This document shows, piece after piece, positions 14,931-18,155 of a DNA stretch of 18,155 bases. The notes under the pieces are model-generated. The model searched no databases. It was not told the DNA's origin and saw only the letters and a program-made list of their open reading frames with translations. Both the position numbers and the translations under genes were made by a program. The stretch is from Halanaerobium sp051746665 (GTDB taxonomy: Bacteria > Bacillota > Halanaerobiia > Halanaerobiales > Halanaerobiaceae). Position 1 is the stretch's first letter. Each line of letters opens with the position of its first letter. Location: NCBI GenBank assembly GCA_051746665.1, contig JBNJFG010000041.1, forward strand, positions 1 through 18,155, written 5' to 3'.

Positions 14931-15039
14931 AGGATACTTCGCAAATTGCATGTTGAAAATGAATGAAAAAGAAAAGTAATTTTTTTAAAATTTAAGGCTG
15001 AAATTATAATTTAAGTGGGACAAAAAAGTGCCATAATTC

Positions 15040-15068
15040 TTGACAAGTTTCCTTCTATTATATATACT
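15040..15068 (+). promoter_or_regulatory. SigA-type promoter of the lysine operon
   Basis: TTGACA (15040-15045, perfect), a 17-base spacer, and TATACT (15063-15068, five of six). Predicted start near 15075, followed by the lysine riboswitch. Confidence 0.88.
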
Positions 15069-15122
15069 TAAAATACGTTCATTATAATAAATTTAAATAG
15101 GAAAATGCCTCATCAATCAGAT

Positions 15123-15304
15123 GGGGTAGAGGCGCGAATTTTGATAAGTATTTTTCGACTTTAGCTTAAACCGCTGTTGTCAAAGAAAGGCAAATTCGCC
15201 GAAGTATACAGTCAGGGTTTAATGGCTGTCTGCTGGGTCTGTATAAAAAATATGCAGAACTGTCATTAGTAGTTTTATCCAGGCTGCTGATGTTGAGCTA
15301 TCTC
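15123..15304 (+). ncRNA. Lysine riboswitch (L box)
   Basis: Closing helix P1 is GGGGTAG (15123-15129) with CTATCTC (15298-15304). Conserved L-box blocks are in order: AGAGGCGCGAA after P1, AGTA, AAAGGCAAATTCGCCGAAG, a long P3-P4 region containing GGCTGTCTGCTGGG, and GAGCTATCTC at the 3' end. The class binds lysine and, in transcription-type members, lets the following terminator form when lysine is plentiful. It lies between a consensus promoter and lysA-dapA-dapB, exactly where expected. Boundaries are set by P1 and may be a few bases off. Confidence 0.93.
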
Positions 15305-15341
15305 AAAAGATGGAAGAGGTGATTTCTCTGATTAAGTATTT

Positions 15342-15366
15342 AACTCAGCGATTTCGCTGAGTTTTT
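15342..15366 (+). terminator. Riboswitch-controlled terminator
   Basis: AACTCAGCG (15342-15350) and CGCTGAGTT (15355-15363) pair around ATTT, followed by a T-run. It lies 38 bases after the riboswitch and before lysA, so it is the likely expression platform. Confidence 0.88.
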
Positions 15367-15453
15367 GTTATATAAATATATATTTTTCTTTTAGAGTCTA
15401 GTTATGATAAAATAATTTTAAGAATAAAAAAATTCAAAAATTGGAGTAGATTT

Positions 15454-16686
15454 ATGAAAAAAATAACAATACCAGAAAACAAAATTAGAGAAACAGTTAA
15501 AGAATATGGAACTCCTTTCCACATTTATGATGAAAAAATAATTGTGGATCGATTGAACAATTTAATTTCTTCTTTTAATTGGGTAGATTTTAGAGAATAC
15601 TTTGCAATTAAGGCTAATCCAAATCCACATATTTTAAAAATAATGAAAGAAAATAACTGTGGAGTTGATGCAGCAACTGTTATAGAAATTCAGCTGGCAG
15701 AAGAAGTTGGATTCAGTGGTGAAGATATAATGTTTACTTCTAATCTGACAACAATTGATGCCTATCAATATGCTGTAGACCGAGGCTGTATTATTAACAT
15801 TGATTGGGCTGCTGATATTTATGAACTCTTTGAAAATGATATTATTCCTGAAAATATTTGTTTCAGGTTAAATCCAGGCTCAATTGAAAATGAAATCATG
15901 GGTGATTCTAAAGAGTCAAAATTTGGCTCAACTGCTGCCCAGATCAAAGATGCAGTTTCTTTTTTGAAAGATAAAGGTATAAACTCAATTGGACTGCATA
16001 CAATGGTAGTTTCTAACGAAAATAATTCAGAAATTTTTGGAGAATATACCGAGATGATTTTTGAATTTGCCCGAGAAATAATTTCAGAATTTAAAGTAGA
16101 AATTGATTTCATCAATATTGGTGGTGGAATTGGTATTCCTTATCAAGAAGATCAGGTTGTTGATGTAAAAGCAATAGCTGCAGAAGTTAAAGCATCATAT
16201 GATAAGGTCTTAAAAGCAAATGGTCTTCAGCCAGAGATTTTTATGGAGTCCGGTCGCTATATCACAGGAGAATCTGGCTATTTAGTAACAGAGGTAATCA
16301 AAGAAAAGGAAACATATAAAAAGTATCTGGGAGTAGATGCTTCCATGTCAGATTTAATGAGACCTGCAATGTATAGAAGTTATCACCATTTAACAAATAT
16401 TGATGCAGAAGCTCGTGGAGAAAATGAAGCTGAAAATTATGATGTAGTTGGCTCACTCTGTGAAAATAATGATAAATTTGCTATTGACCGTAAACTTCCC
16501 AAAAGTAAATTAGGGGACTTAATAATTATTCATGATACAGGAGCTCATGGTCATTCAATGGGCTTTAACTATAATGGTATGCTTAGAAATGGTGAATTTT
16601 TATATACAGTTGAGGGAGAAGTTAAACAGATTAGAAGAGATGAGAGTTTTAAAGATTATACAACTACTATTACAGGGGGCTATTAA
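15454..16686 (+). CDS. lysA: Diaminopimelate decarboxylase (atypical active-site loop)
   Basis: Final enzyme of lysine synthesis, converting meso-diaminopimelate to lysine and CO2; PLP-dependent, alanine-racemase fold. Among 410 residues: PLP lysine Lys53 in FAIKANPNP, CGVDAAT, GGGIGIPY for the phosphate, ESGRYITG, the substrate-facing C-E pair Cys336/Glu337 in GSLCENNDKFA, and DTGAHGHSMGFNYNG near the end. The segment that is usually GLHxHIGSQ reads GLHTMVVSNE (180-189), so the usual PLP-stacking His is Met184. The gene is first in an operon with dapA and dapB behind a lysine riboswitch, which supports the LysA role over other decarboxylases of the fold. GGAG lies nine bases before the ATG. 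Confidence 0.88.
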   Translation: MKKITIPENKIRETVKEYGTPFHIYDEKIIVDRLNNLISSFNWVDFREYFAIKANPNPHILKIMKENNCGVDAATVIEIQLAEEVGFSGEDIMFTSNLTTIDAYQYAVDRGCIINIDWAADIYELFENDIIPENICFRLNPGSIENEIMGDSKESKFGSTAAQIKDAVSFLKDKGINSIGLHTMVVSNENNSEIFGEYTEMIFEFAREIISEFKVEIDFINIGGGIGIPYQEDQVVDVKAIAAEVKASYDKVLKANGLQPEIFMESGRYITGESGYLVTEVIKEKETYKKYLGVDASMSDLMRPAMYRSYHHLTNIDAEARGENEAENYDVVGSLCENNDKFAIDRKLPKSKLGDLIIIHDTGAHGHSMGFNYNGMLRNGEFLYTVEGEVKQIRRDESFKDYTTTITGGY

Positions 16687-16687
16687 T

Positions 16688-17566
16688 ATGTTTAAGGGTG
16701 TAGGTACAGCTTTGATTACTCCATTTAAAGATAATGGAGAGGTGGATTATGATTTATTTGAAAAACTTTTAGATTATCAATTAGAAAATGATATTGATGC
16801 TTTAGTTGTTTTGGGTACTACAGGTGAATCTCCAACAGTTCATTTAGAAGAAAGAGAAAAACTGACAAAAATGGCAGTTGCTAAAGCTGATGGGGAAATA
16901 CCAGTAATTGTCGGTACAGGAACCAATGATACGATTAAAGTTATTGAAATGAATGAACTGGCTGAAAAAAATGGTGCTGATGGACTTTTAATTGTAACAC
17001 CATACTATAATAAAACCAGTCAGGCAGGTTTAATTGATCATTATACACATATTGCTAAAGAAACAGAACTGCCAATTATCGCCTATAATGTACCTTCCAG
17101 AACTGGAGTTAATATTGAACCGGAGACTTTTAAGAAAATGTCTGAAATGGAAGCTAATATTGTGGCAATCAAAGAGGCTAGTGGAGATATGAGCCAGATT
17201 CTAAATGTAATTGAAATTGCCGGCAGTGAAAAGACTATTCTTTCAGGTAATGATGATCAGGCTTTACCACTGATGATGTCTGGAGGTCAGGGAGTTATTT
17301 CAGTATTTTCTAATTTAATGCCGGGAGTTATGAAAAAAATTACTTCTCATATTTTAGCAGATGAATATCAGGCAGCCAGAGACTTACATTATAAGTATCT
17401 TAATCTAATGCGCTTAATCTTTATTGATGTTAATCCGATTCCAATTAAATTTGCAATGGAGCAGATTGGATTTGCAAATAATAATTTACGTCGTCCTTTA
17501 GTTAACTTAAGTCAAGCAGATCAGGAATTACTTTTAAGTGAAATGAAGGAGCTTGATATTGTATGA
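16688..17566 (+). CDS. dapA: 4-hydroxy-tetrahydrodipicolinate synthase
   Basis: Condenses pyruvate with aspartate semialdehyde, the first committed step to diaminopimelate and lysine. The 292 residues equal the usual E. coli-type length. TTGES (the TTGE signature) lies near 44-48, Tyr133 in AYNVPSRTG, and Schiff-base Lys162 in AIKEASGDM. A longer open frame continues upstream into lysA but the family start MFKGVGTALITPF at 16688 is preceded by AGGGGG at normal distance inside the end of lysA; the gap to the lysA stop is one base, so translation is likely coupled. Cytoplasmic homotetramer in the family. Confidence 0.97.
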   Translation: MFKGVGTALITPFKDNGEVDYDLFEKLLDYQLENDIDALVVLGTTGESPTVHLEEREKLTKMAVAKADGEIPVIVGTGTNDTIKVIEMNELAEKNGADGLLIVTPYYNKTSQAGLIDHYTHIAKETELPIIAYNVPSRTGVNIEPETFKKMSEMEANIVAIKEASGDMSQILNVIEIAGSEKTILSGNDDQALPLMMSGGQGVISVFSNLMPGVMKKITSHILADEYQAARDLHYKYLNLMRLIFIDVNPIPIKFAMEQIGFANNNLRRPLVNLSQADQELLLSEMKELDIV

Positions 17567-18155
17567 AATATGGAATTATAGGTTATTCCGGCCGCATGGG
17601 CCAGGCTATAGAAGAATTATTTTCTGAAGCTGGACATGAAATAGTTTATCAAAAAGATGAAAATGGGGTAAAAGAATTAGAAAAACCAGAAGTGATTATT
17701 GACTTTTCTTTAAAAGAGGCTTTTGCAGAAACAGTAAAAGTAATTGCTAAAAAGCAGGTACCTTTAGTAATTGGGACTACAGGGCTGGATGAAGAAGATT
17801 TTGCTGAATTAGAAAAACTAGCAGCAGAGGTGCCGGTGATTCAGAGCTTTAACTTTTCAATTGGAATCAATATTCTATCGGAATTGATTAAAAAGGTAAA
17901 TCAGTATGTAGATCAGGACTGGGATATAGAGATTTCTGAAACTCATCACCGTTTTAAAAAGGATAAACCTTCTGGGACAGCAATTATGCTGGGCGATTTA
18001 ATAGATAGAGATCTGGAAATGCATTCTAAAAGACTTGGTGCAGAATTTGGAGAGCATGAAGTTGATATTGCCAGTACGGGAGAAGTACTTACTTTAAAGC
18101 ACAGAGCTTATTCCAGAGAGGCATTTACTCGTGGTGTTTTAATGAGTGCTGAGGC
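17563..18155 (+). CDS. dapB: 4-hydroxy-tetrahydrodipicolinate reductase (3' end outside window)
   Basis: NAD(P)H-dependent second step of the pathway. The 197 visible codons show the Rossmann loop GYSGRMGQ (7-14), IDFS, VIGTTG, FNFSIGIN, and the active-site blocks ETHHRF with KDKPSGTA (catalytic His and Lys). Its ATG overlaps the dapA stop by four bases (ATGA), so it is translationally coupled; AAGGAG lies eleven bases before it within dapA. The protein reads like the short form of the family. The usual Pro of the PNFSIG motif is Phe here. The frame runs off the window end without a stop. Confidence 0.95.
   Translation, partial: MKYGIIGYSGRMGQAIEELFSEAGHEIVYQKDENGVKELEKPEVIIDFSLKEAFAETVKVIAKKQVPLVIGTTGLDEEDFAELEKLAAEVPVIQSFNFSIGINILSELIKKVNQYVDQDWDIEISETHHRFKKDKPSGTAIMLGDLIDRDLEMHSKRLGAEFGEHEVDIASTGEVLTLKHRAYSREAFTRGVLMSAE

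Noticed and set aside
16532..16687. Upstream extension of the dapA frame into lysA
   Set aside because: The family start is at 16688 with a good ribosome site; the extension overlaps lysA in another frame and has no dapA homology.
1..18155. Mobile elements, CRISPR, toxin-antitoxin or phage-defence genes
   Set aside because: Searched both strands by eye; all large frames are accounted for by metabolic, transport and RNA-helicase genes and no spaced repeats, terminal inverted repeats or transposase motifs were seen.

Overview
The window is AT-rich, densely coded DNA from a bacterium that looks like a halophilic, fermentative, low-GC Firmicute; the order Halanaerobiales (Halanaerobium-like) is my best guess. 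The reasons are a complete OpuA-type glycine betaine importer, AT-biased codon use, strong Shine-Dalgarno sites with frequent TTG starts, and a betaine-binding protein with a signal peptidase I type leader rather than a lipobox, which fits a Firmicute with an outer membrane. The taxon is an inference and was not tested. No mobile elements, CRISPR arrays, tRNAs or rRNAs were seen.

Layout. (1) 1-3738, plus strand: the 3' part of a membrane-anchored GT4 glycosyltransferase whose frame is open from base 1, then a GH36 alpha-galactosidase, closed by a two-way terminator. (2) 3787-5391, minus strand: a DEAD-box RNA helicase with a DbpA-type RNA-binding C-terminus. (3) 5392-5910: a 519-base divergent control region. 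It holds a strong promoter facing each way, and each promoter is followed by an intrinsic terminator before its gene, so both the helicase and the betaine operon appear to be under leader attenuation. (4) 5911-9088, plus strand: ATPase with CBS pair, periplasmic betaine-binding protein, permease, ending at a two-way terminator. (5) 13201 down to 9240, minus strand: class III aminotransferase (GabT-like), APC amino acid permease and iron-dependent alcohol dehydrogenase, behind a near-consensus promoter. (6) 14824 down to 13484, minus strand: glutamate dehydrogenase as its own unit with its own terminator. (7) 15040-18155, plus strand: consensus promoter, lysine riboswitch, terminator, then lysA, dapA and dapB (dapB runs off the window).

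How the genes work together. The betaine importer supplies compatible solute. The aminotransferase, permease and dehydrogenase, with the adjacent glutamate dehydrogenase, form a plausible redox-balanced route: import an omega-amino acid such as GABA, transaminate it to a semialdehyde, reduce that to a hydroxy acid, and regenerate 2-oxoglutarate with glutamate dehydrogenase, which also supplies reducing power. The lysine operon makes diaminopimelate and lysine under lysine feedback. Most genes are familiar families. The less expected material is in the non-coding DNA (two attenuator-like leaders, an intercistronic hairpin, a shared palindrome), in the unexamined start codons, in the glycosyltransferase N-terminus and in an atypical LysA active-site segment.
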